From positions 126,501 through 190,500 of the forward strand of contig NZ_JAAXCV010000026.1 in NCBI RefSeq assembly GCF_012911895.1: a stretch of 64,000 nucleotides of DNA, written 5' to 3'. Source of the DNA: Bacillus sp. RO3 (GTDB lineage: Bacteria; Bacillota; Bacilli; Bacillales; Bacillaceae_B). Below the pieces are notes generated by a model. The model did no database searches. It saw only the letters and a list, made by a program, of their open reading frames with translations, and was not told the DNA's origin. Below, one piece after another: positions 26,127 through 34,980 of the stretch (the stretch's first letter is position 1; the number at the start of each line of letters is the position of its first letter). The translations under genes and the position numbers were made by a program.

Positions 26127-27157
26127 TTATCATCCGATCACCAAGGTTTTGGCTGCCCCTCAGTATCATCCTTCTCCTCCTGTCAGGCAGTTTTATCGTG
26201 CCTGCTTTCTTCCCTGAACTCCTGGAGCCGGGACCACCGTATTTAAAGGATGAGAAGGGAATGATCATTGCAGATCCCCCTTATTCCATGGAGGAAATGA
26301 AGCCTTTAGGAAGTGACAAGCTGGGGCGGAACCTGTTCTATCTGCTGCTGGCCGGCGCTAAATATACGCTCCTGTCCGCTGTCATCATTGCTCTCCTTCG
26401 TATGATGGGCGGGTTTATGTTCGGGACGTTGTATGCCTTTCTGCCACAATGGGCCAGACAGTTCATTAAAGGTGTAGGGGATACGTTCAATTTCATCCCA
26501 CTTGCCATTGTAGCCTTTGTTCTCCTTACACCGCTGCAACTGGCCTTCCAGGCAGAGGCCATGTCGTCCTTTCGGTTCCTGGTCATCGAGATCCTGGTGA
26601 TCGCCATCATCATGATCCCTTCCCTCGGTATGTATATCGGGGAGGAAATGAAGGATTATCTCAAGAATGATTTCGTCTCTGTCTCCAGGCAGATCGGAGC
26701 GACGAAATTCCATCTCATCAAAAGGCACCTGCGTCCGCAGTTCAGCCGCAATGCCATCGTCATGTTTTCAGAGCAGACATCCCAGACCCTTTACCTCCTT
26801 ATTCAGCTTGGGGTCCTCCACATCTGCCTGGGAGGTCTGAGGATCGAAGAGTTCGGGATCATGGAACACGTACCCGAATACTTCTCCTATACCAATGAAT
26901 GGGCAGCAACGATGAGTATCAATATTCGCCAGGTCTTCCTTTATACCTGGCTGGTCATGACACCACTTGCCTTTTTTGCCGTTTCGATATACTGCATCAA
27001 CGAGATCACCAGGTTCTTAAAAGAGGTGCTCCTTGAAGATAAGCTTCCGGTGAACAAAAAGAAGCATGATGTCTCGCAGTCACCGCTCCCATCCTCTAAG
27101 CTTGAAGAGCCATTCGCGTTTACGCACCAACCTCATTCAAAGGAGGAAGCCCAATGA
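26123..27157 (+). CDS. ABC transporter permease, OppC/DppC-like
   Basis: 344 residues. ATG 26123 overlaps the previous stop and follows GGAGAGGAGGCTGGAGC; the longer frame from 26096 lies in the upstream gene. The N-terminal span is followed by an extracellular loop with PLGSDKLGRNLFYLLLAGAKYTL, the signature of OppC-type permeases (GTDxLGRD in peptide transporters). The EAA loop VSRQIGATKFHLIKRHLRPQ is intact. It pairs with the upstream permease as a heterodimer. The 40-residue tail is hydrophilic. Confidence 0.82.
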   Translation: MIIIRSPRFWLPLSIILLLLSGSFIVPAFFPELLEPGPPYLKDEKGMIIADPPYSMEEMKPLGSDKLGRNLFYLLLAGAKYTLLSAVIIALLRMMGGFMFGTLYAFLPQWARQFIKGVGDTFNFIPLAIVAFVLLTPLQLAFQAEAMSSFRFLVIEILVIAIIMIPSLGMYIGEEMKDYLKNDFVSVSRQIGATKFHLIKRHLRPQFSRNAIVMFSEQTSQTLYLLIQLGVLHICLGGLRIEEFGIMEHVPEYFSYTNEWAATMSINIRQVFLYTWLVMTPLAFFAVSIYCINEITRFLKEVLLEDKLPVNKKKHDVSQSPLPSSKLEEPFAFTHQPHSKEEAQ

Positions 27158-27753
27158 AGAGAAGGATGATGATCATGCTTATCGCTTCCGTCTTTCTTCT
27201 CTTGTCAGGCTGCCGGGTTGAAATGGCGACGGAGCTTCCTGAAAGGAAACCAAAGCCAAGCGGCATCAGGATCGAAATGACGGGAACGGTCCTCCTTGAA
27301 GAAAGACAAGTGGTCGTAGAAGGACAGACAGATCTGCCTGAAGATGCCATCTTATTTGCCGGACTCAAAGAATACGGGGATTACGAATCATACCCCAGGA
27401 TTCTGAACTGGCAGGCTGAAGAGGGAGAGGAATATGTGACCGAAAGCACAGGTAAAGTTGGCAAAAACGGAACATTCCAGATTACCGTGGACCGGGTCGA
27501 TCCTGAGAAGAGGTACAAGCTGGAAGTGTTATTCAATCCAGCAATACAGCCCTCCAAGGTTCAGGAGGTCTTCGGGATATGGGGGGAAAACATTGCTCCT
27601 ACAATAGGAATGACAGACTTTGAATACAACGAAAATATCCTGACCGGCTTCATCAAAATTGCGCCGATCATGAACATTACGGATAACGGCGGTTTGGATT
27701 CCAAGTGGAACCTCACGAATATTTTCGGTGAGAAATCCAGGCCGATTCAATAA
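27154..27753 (+). CDS. Lipoprotein encoded with the ABC permeases
   Basis: 199 residues. Signal peptide with lipobox LLLSGC (Cys at about 20). The mature part is mostly beta strands (GTVLLEERQVVVEGQTDLPED), like carbohydrate- or Ig-type modules, and has no fold of a substrate-binding protein that I recognise. The start overlaps the permease stop by four bases, so the three genes are one operon. It may be an accessory or receptor subunit of the transporter. Confidence 0.7.
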   Translation: MKRRMMIMLIASVFLLLSGCRVEMATELPERKPKPSGIRIEMTGTVLLEERQVVVEGQTDLPEDAILFAGLKEYGDYESYPRILNWQAEEGEEYVTESTGKVGKNGTFQITVDRVDPEKRYKLEVLFNPAIQPSKVQEVFGIWGENIAPTIGMTDFEYNENILTGFIKIAPIMNITDNGGLDSKWNLTNIFGEKSRPIQ

Positions 27754-27755
27754 AG

Positions 27756-27793
27756 AAAGCCCCTCACATGTATGAATGTGAGGGGCTTTCTTT
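27756..27793. terminator. Terminator of the ABC permease operon
   Basis: AAAGCCCCTCACAT and ATGTGAGGGGCTTT arms, six-base loop, T-run on both strands; also serves the convergent rlmD. Confidence 0.9.
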
Positions 27794-27840
27794 GTCGACT
27801 GGATCAGACAGCACGGCTACTCAACAGGCTGATGGAGTCC

Positions 27841-29229
27841 TTACTGATTCAGGGTCAGGGTGGCGACACATTCGACATGGACGGTCTGAGGGAATAGATC
27901 TACAGGCTGCACCCCATCCAACGTATATCCAAACGGTTCAAGCTCCTTAATGTCCGTGGCAAATGTATCCGGATTGCAAGATACGTATACAATGCGCTCC
28001 GGTTTCGCCCGGCCGATTCGTCTCATCACTTTTCCGCCAGCACCGGAACGCGGAGGATCGAGCATTAATAATTGAGGATGGCCAAAGCTCTCTAGCATTT
28101 GATCAATCCCTTTACGGGCATCCTTTGCCAGGAACGTCGTGTTGGAGATCCCATTATCCTCTGCATTCCGCTTTGCCGATTCAATGGAACTTTCGACGAT
28201 TTCAATGCCTGCAAGCTCTCCGACTCTGCTTGCGAATGGAAGGGAGAAAGTTCCTACTCCACAGAAAAGGTCGATCATTTTTTCTGACTTCTTCGGTTGT
28301 CCCATCTCAATCGCTAAGTCTACGAGCTTTTGAGCCTGGGTCGGATTTGTCTGGAAGAACGTATCGAACCAAAGGCGGAAACGGTATCCATCCATTTCAT
28401 CATAGATGAAGTCGCGACCGGCCAACAGATGAATCTCTTCTGCCTGGGTCCGGTCCGCCCAAGCCGTATTTTCAAGCCATAGCAAGCTTTTTACGTGAGG
28501 GAATTTTTCACTGATGCGGGCAACTAAATCGTCCACTGCCCCCTGATGGTTCTCCGGTGCTTCAGTCGCGAACAGACCAAGCATCAGCTCACCTGTGATG
28601 AATGATTGTCTTACCATCAGATGACGGAGCAATCCTTCGTGTTCGTCTTTATTGTATCCTTTTAGATGATGATCCTTCACCCAATCGGCTACTTCCATGG
28701 TCGCTTCCACCATTTCTTCACTGGCGATCAGACATGTCTCAAGGGAAATGATCTTACGGAAATTCCCTTGTTCATGCAGCCCCAGTGCCCCTTCAGGAGA
28801 AAACGTGAATTCCATCTTATTACGGTAACGCCATGGATTGTCCATTCCCATAGTGTCCCGGACCAGAGCGGGATCAAAGCCTTGGCTTTCAAGGGCATGT
28901 TTCACATGATCCGTTTTCTGCTTCAACTGTCCTTCGTAATCCCAATGCTGCCACACACATCCGCCGCAGCGTTCAAAATGGGGACACGGAGCCGGGACTC
29001 TTTCAGGATGGGCCTCTAGAATTTCGTCAGGCATCGCCTTCCTTCTTCTTCTGTCCGGCTGATCCACTGTTACCTGGACCTTTTCACCTGGCAGGGTCTG
29101 GGGAATCGTAAGCCTAAGCTTCTTTGGATTGCCGAGCTCATTCTCACGCCAGATCACAGCCTGTCCAGAACCCTTTTGATCCAGCTCTTCTATAGTAGCA
29201 ACCATTGTTTCTGGTTTCATATTCGTCAA
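27841..29229 (-). CDS. rlmD: 23S rRNA (uracil-5)-methyltransferase RlmD/RlmCD
   Basis: Methylates U1939 (in Bacillus RlmCD also U747) of 23S rRNA. 462 residues. TRAM domain (about 8-70: VATIEELDQKGSGQAV), iron-sulfur Cys set CPHFERCGGCVWQH, SAM motif DLFCGVGTFSLPFA, and the catalytic motifs LDPPRSGAG and YVSCNPDTFATD, where the Cys of SCNP attacks C6. The TTG start at 29229 lies eight bases after AAGGAGG; ATG 29220 would be too far. RlmCD is likely because Firmicutes usually have one enzyme for both sites. Confidence 0.92.
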   Translation of the reverse strand: MTNMKPETMVATIEELDQKGSGQAVIWRENELGNPKKLRLTIPQTLPGEKVQVTVDQPDRRRRKAMPDEILEAHPERVPAPCPHFERCGGCVWQHWDYEGQLKQKTDHVKHALESQGFDPALVRDTMGMDNPWRYRNKMEFTFSPEGALGLHEQGNFRKIISLETCLIASEEMVEATMEVADWVKDHHLKGYNKDEHEGLLRHLMVRQSFITGELMLGLFATEAPENHQGAVDDLVARISEKFPHVKSLLWLENTAWADRTQAEEIHLLAGRDFIYDEMDGYRFRLWFDTFFQTNPTQAQKLVDLAIEMGQPKKSEKMIDLFCGVGTFSLPFASRVGELAGIEIVESSIESAKRNAEDNGISNTTFLAKDARKGIDQMLESFGHPQLLMLDPPRSGAGGKVMRRIGRAKPERIVYVSCNPDTFATDIKELEPFGYTLDGVQPVDLFPQTVHVECVATLTLNQ

Positions 29230-29512
29230 TTTCTGGTCCTCCTTGAAAACGTCTGTCTAACTTAATACTTTAGTAAAAATAGAGGCGGAATGCAACTGGC
29301 ACTTGTGCCCTTACACCATCCCTCAGGTCCTTCTCAGGGTCCGTACCTCAACACGTTACCCCATTAAAGGTCAGACCTTGAATTCAGGAGGGTATGCAGC
29401 GTCCATATTCCCCGGTGATACAGGCTCACCTGGCCTTTCAGATGACTTTCAAGTTGAAATCTTTAAGAAAGATCGACCTTCAGCATCCTAGCCTTACTAT
29501 CGAATGCATTGC

Positions 29513-29546
29513 AAAAAGGCGCCTGACCCACGATGGGATCAGGCAC
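29513..29546 (-). terminator. htpX terminator
   Basis: On the minus strand GCCTGATCCC and GGGTCAGGC arms followed by GCCTTTTT. The 290 bases between rlmD and this site contain no coding signal. Confidence 0.75.
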
Positions 29547-29560
29547 CTCTTCCTATATTA

Positions 29561-29584
29561 TACGGGACAGGGGTTGTCCCCGTA
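29561..29584. repeat. GGGACA/TGTCCC palindrome
   Basis: TACGGGACA and TGTCCCCGTA around GGGGT, with one bulged base, immediately after the htpX stop. Confidence 0.5.
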
Positions 29585-29588
29585 CCAT

Positions 29589-30470
29589 TTACTTCGCTTC
29601 TAAACGACTGATCCGATCATCGAGATCAGGGTGAGTCGAGAACATCGCCGATTTACGACGGCCATTGATCTTCAACGTGGAGATGGCTGTGTCATCTTCC
29701 CCTTTCATGCGGCTTGAATATGCTTTCAGCATTTGCAGGGCATGGACCATTTTATCCTTACCGGCAAGATCCGCTCCCCCACGGTCGGCGTGATATTCAC
29801 GGTGACGTGAATAGGCAAAGACAACTAAACTTCCAAGAATCGAGAATACAATCTGGAAGATAATGACGGCAATGAAATGAACGATTGGTGCCATTTCCTC
29901 CCGTGCAAATCGTGACGCAATCCATGCGGCGATCCGTGCCAGGAAGACAACAAATGTGTTGACCACTCCCTGCAGCAGGGTCATGGTCACCATATCCCCG
30001 TTCGCTACGTGTGCAACCTCATGGGCAATGACACCTTCCACGGCATCATCATCCATTTCACGGAGTAACCCAGTTGAAACAGCCACGAGTGAGCGCTTCT
30101 TGGAAGGACCTGTCGCAAAGGCATTCACTTCAGGAGAATCATAGATTCCGACTTCCGGCATATGCACCAATCCGGCTGCTCTTGATAACCGGTGGACTTT
30201 CTCCACAACGGCACGTTCCTCAGATGACAACGCCCCATCAGGATTCAACACCTGGACGCCCATCATTCGCTTTGCCATCCAACGCGACATGGCCAATGAA
30301 ATGAACGACCCGGAGAAACCGATGATGGCACTGAATACGAGTAGTGCCCCAAAATCTATCCCACCTGAAGCATTAATGTAATTACCTGCTCCCGTGACGG
30401 AAAAAATGATAGTGATCGTCAGTAGTACTAAAACGTTGGTTAAAAGGAAATAAAAAATTCGTTTTCCCAT
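29589..30470 (-). CDS. htpX: Membrane zinc metalloprotease HtpX (M48)
   Basis: Membrane protein quality control protease. 293 residues. Two N-terminal spans, the zinc motif HEVAH (in [14 protein letters not shown]), two more spans, then the third zinc ligand Glu in [16 protein letters not shown]. The C-terminal [15 protein letters not shown] is typical of HtpX. It is monocistronic. GGGAGTGAGATATTAAG precedes the ATG. Confidence 0.95.
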   Translation of the reverse strand: MGKRIFYFLLTNVLVLLTITIIFSVTGAGNYINASGGIDFGALLVFSAIIGFSGSFISLAMSRWMAKRMMGVQVLNPDGALSSEERAVVEKVHRLSRAAGLVHMPEVGIYDSPEVNAFATGPSKKRSLVAVSTGLLREMDDDAVEGVIAHEVAHVANGDMVTMTLLQGVVNTFVVFLARIAAWIASRFAREEMAPIVHFIAVIIFQIVFSILGSLVVFAYSRHREYHADRGGADLAGKDKMVHALQMLKAYSSRMKGEDDTAISTLKINGRRKSAMFSTHPDLDDRISRLEAK

Positions 30471-30628
30471 CTTAATATCTCACTCCCATTTCAAGTTCAT
30501 ATGAACCTGTATCTGCATTTATTATACGTCCTCTTTCGAGAAAAAACAAGTAAAAGATGAAATTGACGCGACCCCACCGAACCAGTACTATAGAAGGAGA
30601 TATTCGTAATAGAGACGGGGGAATCATG

Positions 30629-31336
30629 ATGAAAACGTTTATTCTGACGCGTAAAAATATGGCCGACCTTCTGCTATCTCTTAACGGCATAAACAGCAGG
30701 CCTCCCCTCAAGGTGCTTCAGGAGGTGTGGAAGGATGTACACAAAGAAACTGACTTGCCTCCCATCATTCAGAAAATCCTCAAACCAGTTAAAGGAGAAA
30801 CCGGTTTTTCCCTCAATGAGATCGTCTCCCTGGGAAATCTGATCGAATTCACCAACTTTCCCCAAAGCACAGTACAGAACTGGGTAAAGCGGGACGTCAA
30901 AGGGTTGATCGGTTCTCCTCAGCTTGGAAAAAAATATACCGTTGAACAAGCCGCCATGCTGTTCATCGTCGAAGACCTAAAAGCAACCCTGGATTTTGAA
31001 TCCATTCGAAAGATACTGACCCTGGTGTTCAATAATATTGAAGACCGTACAGATGATATCGTCAACCCCACGGATCTTTATCTTGCCTATGCATCGGTCT
31101 TTGACCAGATCCACCACCACCCCCTTCCATCCATTAAGAAGGCAGATGGTTCAGTGAACGAGCACATCGACATTTTTATTAAAGAAGAATGCCGAGCTGT
31201 CTTGTCGACCATAGATGGACTTAAAGAAGAGAACTGGAATACAGTCATGAACGTACTGATCGTATCCGTCCTCACCGTACAGTCCGGATTTTATCGGGCC
31301 TCCACCAAGAAATATGTGAAGAAGGCCTTATCATAG
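30629..31336 (+). CDS. DUF1836-family protein
   Basis: 235 residues. GGGGGA lies seven bases before ATG 30629; the adjacent ATG at 30626 is possible. The N-terminal half (LNEIVSLGNLIEFTNFPQSTVQNWVKRDVKGLIG) resembles the MerR-like HTH of DUF1836 proteins, and AAMLFIVEDLKATLDFESIRKIL continues the family. No effector domain is seen. A DNA-binding role is inferred. It ends in a dispersed palindrome serving as a terminator. Confidence 0.78.
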   Translation: MKTFILTRKNMADLLLSLNGINSRPPLKVLQEVWKDVHKETDLPPIIQKILKPVKGETGFSLNEIVSLGNLIEFTNFPQSTVQNWVKRDVKGLIGSPQLGKKYTVEQAAMLFIVEDLKATLDFESIRKILTLVFNNIEDRTDDIVNPTDLYLAYASVFDQIHHHPLPSIKKADGSVNEHIDIFIKEECRAVLSTIDGLKEENWNTVMNVLIVSVLTVQSGFYRASTKKYVKKALS

Positions 31337-31342
31337 TCTGTT

Positions 31343-31386
31343 AGAGGGACGGACCTTCATTTTTGCAAATGAAGGTCCGTCCCTCT
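31343..31386. repeat. GGGACGGACCT palindrome, copy 1
   Basis: Perfect 20-bp arms from AGAGGGACGGACCTTC to GAAGGTCCGTCCCTCT with the loop TTGC, six bases after the DUF1836 stop. Confidence 0.85.
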
Positions 31387-31393
31387 CGTTTCA

Positions 31394-31654
31394 TTACGAT
31401 TTATGTTCTGAACGTTTCCAGTAATGAAGAAAAACATAATACATGCCTAATAAAAGGTATGTATTGAAGAAATGGAACATTAGATTGGTGCGAGAGCTCT
31501 TTACTCCATCAGTTATGATGGAAAGGCATGCCGTAACAATGAGGTAGAGGACCACATAACTGATGATTCCTTTCAAGCCTTTTCCTACCCTTTTTCCGAT
31601 CCAGTCTCCAATCCAAATCGGTAAGAAAAAAATGCTTTCCAATGTACTGTTCAT
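31394..31654 (-). CDS. Small membrane protein
   Basis: 86 residues from ATG 31654. Hydrophobic stretches at about 5-15, 30-48 (GIISYVVLYLIVTACLSIIT) and 60-78 (FFNTYLLLGMYYVFLHYW) suggest two or three spans. The ribosome site is weak (AGGTG), so the start is not firm. Family not recognised. Confidence 0.55.
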   Translation of the reverse strand: MNSTLESIFFLPIWIGDWIGKRVGKGLKGIISYVVLYLIVTACLSIITDGVKSSRTNLMFHFFNTYLLLGMYYVFLHYWKRSEHKS

Positions 31655-31757
31655 ATATGACACCTACTTTTTTATGGCCCAGTATGGCTCATCGATCATT
31701 ATCCTTTACGTATTCATGCGTAAAATAGTTTCATGAAGAGTCCGATAAGTTTCCCAT

Positions 31758-31786
31758 GAAAAAAGTGGAACCCAATTGGATTCCAC
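31758..31786 (-). terminator. lysA terminator
   Basis: GTGGAAT and ATTCCAC-type arms with one mismatch, then TTTTTT on the minus strand, directly after the lysA stop. Confidence 0.75.
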
Positions 31787-31795
31787 CACCTTTCC

Positions 31796-33082
31796 TTATC
31801 GATCTTTTCTTAAAAGATCCTCATATGTCTCCCTCTCGATAACAACCCGCGATTCCCCATCCTTCACAAACACGACAGCAGGCCTCGGGATCCGGTTATA
31901 ATTACTCGCCATGGAATAGCCGTAAGCACCTGTACTGAACACTGCCAGGATATCTCCGTAATTTGTCGGCGGCAGCATCAGGTCCCAAATCAGCATATCT
32001 CCTGATTCGCAGCACTTCCCGGCGATGCTCACGAGCTCCGTGCACTCCTCATTCGGGCGGTTGGCAAGAACCGCATGGTATTTCGCGTGATACAGGGCCG
32101 GACGGATATTGTCAGTCATCCCTCCGTCAATGGCCACATATGTGCGTACATCAGGGATGATTTTCTTCGATCCCACTTTGTAGAGGGTCGTCCCTGCTTC
32201 TGCAACCATGCTTCGGCCCGGCTCCACCCATACTTCAGGGAGGGGATATTCGTTCTTGGCAAAATAGTTTTTCACACTGTCGGTGATTCCTTTCACGTAT
32301 ACTGGGATCGGCAGGGGCTGATCTTCCTCAGTATAACGGACACCGAATCCTCCACCGATATTCAATACAGGCAGGGTCACATCGTACTCGATGCGAATCC
32401 GCTGCAGGAAATCAGCCAGTACCCCGATCGCCTGATCGAAGCCTTCACGCTCAAAGATCTGGGATCCGATATGGGAATGGAGCCCCAGTAATGTGAAGTA
32501 TGGCTTTCTAAGAGCCAGTTGAATCGCTGTTCGCGCCTGCCCGTTGGAGATGCTGAATCCGAATTTCGAATCCTCCTGCCCCGTGGTGATGTACTCATGG
32601 GTGTGGGCTTCGACACCCGGGGTGACCCTGATCAGGATCTGAACCTGTTGCTCCCGCTCTCTGGCAAGGTCGTGGAGCAGTTCAAGTTCCAGGAAACTGT
32701 CGACGACGAAGCAGCCGATTTCAGCCTCAAGAGCCATGAGAAGCTCTTCTTCTGACTTATTGTTCCCATGGAAATGGATGCGCTCAGCCGGAAATCCAGC
32801 CTCCAGGGCCGTATACAATTCCCCTCCGGACACCACATCCAGTGAAAGGTTTTCCTGCTCAGCCAGTCGCACCATCTCTTTACAAAGGAACGCTTTACTT
32901 GCATAGGCCACCTGATATTTGAGGCCGCTTTCCTCGAATGCCTCACGAAACAACTTCGCATTCCCCCGGATCATGCCTTCATCGTACACCATTAAAGGCG
33001 TACCGTAGGTTTCCGCTAAATCACCCGTGCTCATCCCACCGATTTCAAGATCTCCTCGAACATTTACGTCAACTGTACTCAT
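31796..33082 (-). CDS. lysA: Diaminopimelate decarboxylase
   Basis: Last step of lysine biosynthesis: meso-diaminopimelate to L-lysine, PLP-dependent. 428 residues from ATG 33082 after AAAGGAG. The PLP lysine is in QVAYASKAFLCKE, the phosphate loop in NIGGGFGVRY, the active-site motif is SIAGKCCESGDML, and the C-terminal barrel has GAYGYSMASNYNRIPRPA. The second-domain Cys/Glu pair comes from the other subunit of the dimer. Control is by the lysine riboswitch and terminator just upstream. Confidence 0.95.
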   Translation of the reverse strand: MSTVDVNVRGDLEIGGMSTGDLAETYGTPLMVYDEGMIRGNAKLFREAFEESGLKYQVAYASKAFLCKEMVRLAEQENLSLDVVSGGELYTALEAGFPAERIHFHGNNKSEEELLMALEAEIGCFVVDSFLELELLHDLAREREQQVQILIRVTPGVEAHTHEYITTGQEDSKFGFSISNGQARTAIQLALRKPYFTLLGLHSHIGSQIFEREGFDQAIGVLADFLQRIRIEYDVTLPVLNIGGGFGVRYTEEDQPLPIPVYVKGITDSVKNYFAKNEYPLPEVWVEPGRSMVAEAGTTLYKVGSKKIIPDVRTYVAIDGGMTDNIRPALYHAKYHAVLANRPNEECTELVSIAGKCCESGDMLIWDLMLPPTNYGDILAVFSTGAYGYSMASNYNRIPRPAVVFVKDGESRVVIERETYEDLLRKDR

Positions 33083-33111
33083 ATCCAAAACTCCTTTTGA
33101 CTCTCTAAAAA

Positions 33112-33150
33112 AACACAAAAAACCCGTATGAAGCGATGCTCATACGGGTT
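33112..33150 (-). terminator. Attenuator terminator of the lysine riboswitch
   Basis: AACCCGTATGA and TCATACGGGTT arms followed on the minus strand by TTTTTTG, between the riboswitch and the lysA start. Confidence 0.85.
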
Positions 33151-33199
33151 ATCATCAAAGTTTCCGGAAACATGATGAAGACTATGTATTAACATCTCT

Positions 33200-33366
33200 T
33201 CAATAGTGCTCCACAACTTTTTCATTGTGACAGTCCAACATTTCTTCAATGCTGGCCCAACAAAAAATAGAATTGGCTATTTTCTGCTTCGGCGATCTGC
33301 CTTTCCCTTCTTATCCCGGAATCCAATATTCTCAAAGAAGATACTCATCATACTCGCGCCTCTATT
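33200..33366 (-). ncRNA. Lysine riboswitch (L box)
   Basis: Minus-strand leader carries the L-box hallmarks: AGAGGCGCGAG near the 5' end, GATCGCCGAAGCAGAAAATA, TTGGGCCAGCATTGAAGAAA and GGACTGTCAC with the closing GAGCACTAT. It precedes a terminator and lysA. Lysine binding is expected to stop transcription. Confidence 0.93.
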
Positions 33367-33398
33367 ATCAGAGAGTGACTTATTATTTTATTGGCATA

Positions 33399-33428
33399 AC
33401 TATACCATTCTCATAAAATGGTTGTCAA
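33399..33428 (-). promoter_or_regulatory. lysA promoter
   Basis: Minus-strand TTGACA (33428-33423), 18-bp spacer, TATAGT (33404-33399), about 30 bases before the riboswitch. Confidence 0.75.
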
Positions 33429-33429
33429 T

Positions 33430-33720
33430 TGTTTTCAGAAAAACACCTGGAACCCCATTGAATTTACTCAAGATCGATTTGGAACCGGTTTACCGTTCCA
33501 AATCAACGTAGGAATGGGACATCCAATGAGTTGTCCTTAAGGTCTGCATCCGCCGCCTGGCTGAATGTAGACTAAAAACCCAAGTGGAGATCCTCCACTG
33601 TGATTCCATAACCAAAACGTGGACTACTCGCCTAAAGCGTGAGATGTTCCTCCAAACACGCACGATCATCTCACCGTTTCCTATTCCCTTGGACTTTTCC
33701 TGGTCTTTTCCGTTCACTTT
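33430..33720. other. 290-base intergenic region with several hairpins, no supported gene
   Basis: GATTTGGAAC/GTTCCAAATC arms (33476-33504), a GTGGA-TCCAC repeat near 33582-33599 and GTGAGATG/CATCTCAC (about 33640-33677) can each fold. A 75-codon frame on the minus strand lacks a ribosome site. Confidence 0.35.
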
Positions 33721-34707
33721 TCACTCTATTAAATACTTATATTCACCTCCTTGAACTACTTCTTTTGCTTCCATCTCCGTCCATTCTCCAATTGAAACAC
33801 CTGGATTCGCATCCAAGTAACTTTGAGTGATTTGAAAACCTATTTTGTAGTTTGACCACAAAGGAATATCTTTGGCTGAGTTGCCCGTGAAAAACTCATT
33901 GTAAACACTTGAGTCGTAGGAATTTGCATTTTTTCTTAATTCCTCTAAAACGATGTCCTGACTCTTATTTGCCAAAGATTCCGCCCATGGGGCCTGATAA
34001 TCGGGGTACACGAATCCCGCAAAAGAATCCGCTTTTCCTTCGAAAATAACAGCCTCCATCAATGAGTAAAGTTCCTTACCGCTCCTTTCCATGTTCACTG
34101 CATGGTGATATTCGTGTGCCACTATATAATTTAACGTTTCCTCTTTAAACGAAGGGTCTATCTGGAGTAAAATGGCACCTTCACTCATGGTCAATCCCCA
34201 AACTCCATCCATTTTTAGTATAGTAAATGTATTTTCAGGGTTAAGAGGCATGACAAAAACCGTCTTGGTGCCCCCGGATAAGTAATTGGCAGATTTTATA
34301 AGGGATTCTTTTATCAATGTATTGATTCTATCTTGCTGCTCAAGCAGTTGGACTGTATTTTCTTCTAATGTTTGCGGGTTCTCCGTAGGTTGAAAGAATG
34401 GATAGTACATATTGCCTATATCTATATTCTTCTCAGCAGCGTACTGCTGAAAGGGAACAACCACTTTTCCCCCATATTCAACTTTTGTTTGTTGAGATGG
34501 ATCATCCTGTACAAGACCTGTGTATTCAAGAATTTCCTCATAGAGAGGGATGATCTGAAAGGTCTGTTCATCATGGGTAAATTCCAATGAAGTTTGAGAA
34601 GGGATCGAAGGAGCTTTATCACTCTTGGCACTGCTCTCGTCTTTGGAACATCCGATTACCATGGACATGATTAGAACAAGGATGGCTGGGTACGTAAGTT
34701 GTCTCAT
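33721..34707 (-). CDS. DUF2268-like zinc-protease lipoprotein
   Basis: 328 residues. Lipobox MVIGCS (Cys about 20) anchors it outside the membrane. The motif HEYHHAVN fits the HExxH zinc site of DUF2268 putative metallopeptidases, with the downstream EAVIFEGKADSFAGFV supplying a third ligand Glu. GGAGAAGTG lies before the ATG. Substrate unknown. It is monocistronic; the 270 bases behind its start contain no other gene. Confidence 0.8.
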   Translation of the reverse strand: MRQLTYPAILVLIMSMVIGCSKDESSAKSDKAPSIPSQTSLEFTHDEQTFQIIPLYEEILEYTGLVQDDPSQQTKVEYGGKVVVPFQQYAAEKNIDIGNMYYPFFQPTENPQTLEENTVQLLEQQDRINTLIKESLIKSANYLSGGTKTVFVMPLNPENTFTILKMDGVWGLTMSEGAILLQIDPSFKEETLNYIVAHEYHHAVNMERSGKELYSLMEAVIFEGKADSFAGFVYPDYQAPWAESLANKSQDIVLEELRKNANSYDSSVYNEFFTGNSAKDIPLWSNYKIGFQITQSYLDANPGVSIGEWTEMEAKEVVQGGEYKYLIE

Positions 34708-34920
34708 ATTACACTTCTCCTTTCATAATGGGATAAACTCTGTTCGACACGATTTTCTGTCAGGCATAGAATCACCGGCTGGTGTTTTAGTACTAAAAAG
34801 ATTCATTGAAACATATACGATTGAATTTCCAAATAGTTTCAATTCCTCCGGATACTTGTTTAATAGTCTCCTTTCTCTCTTCCGTTTTACCAACTAAAAT
34901 TTGTGTGAGTATACATAGAA

Positions 34921-34952
34921 AAAGAAGCTTATCATCAACCATAAGCTTCTTT
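34921..34952. terminator. Terminator of the prolyl hydroxylase gene
   Basis: AAAGAAGCTTAT and ATAAGCTTCTTT arms, eight-base loop. Confidence 0.8.
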
Positions 34953-34980
34953 CGGTCTATAGAATATCGTTTTATTCTTC

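Noticed and set aside
33490-33717. 75-codon minus-strand frame upstream of lysA
   Set aside because: No ribosome site, start only by GTG in a T/A-rich stretch, and the residues map onto hairpin arms.
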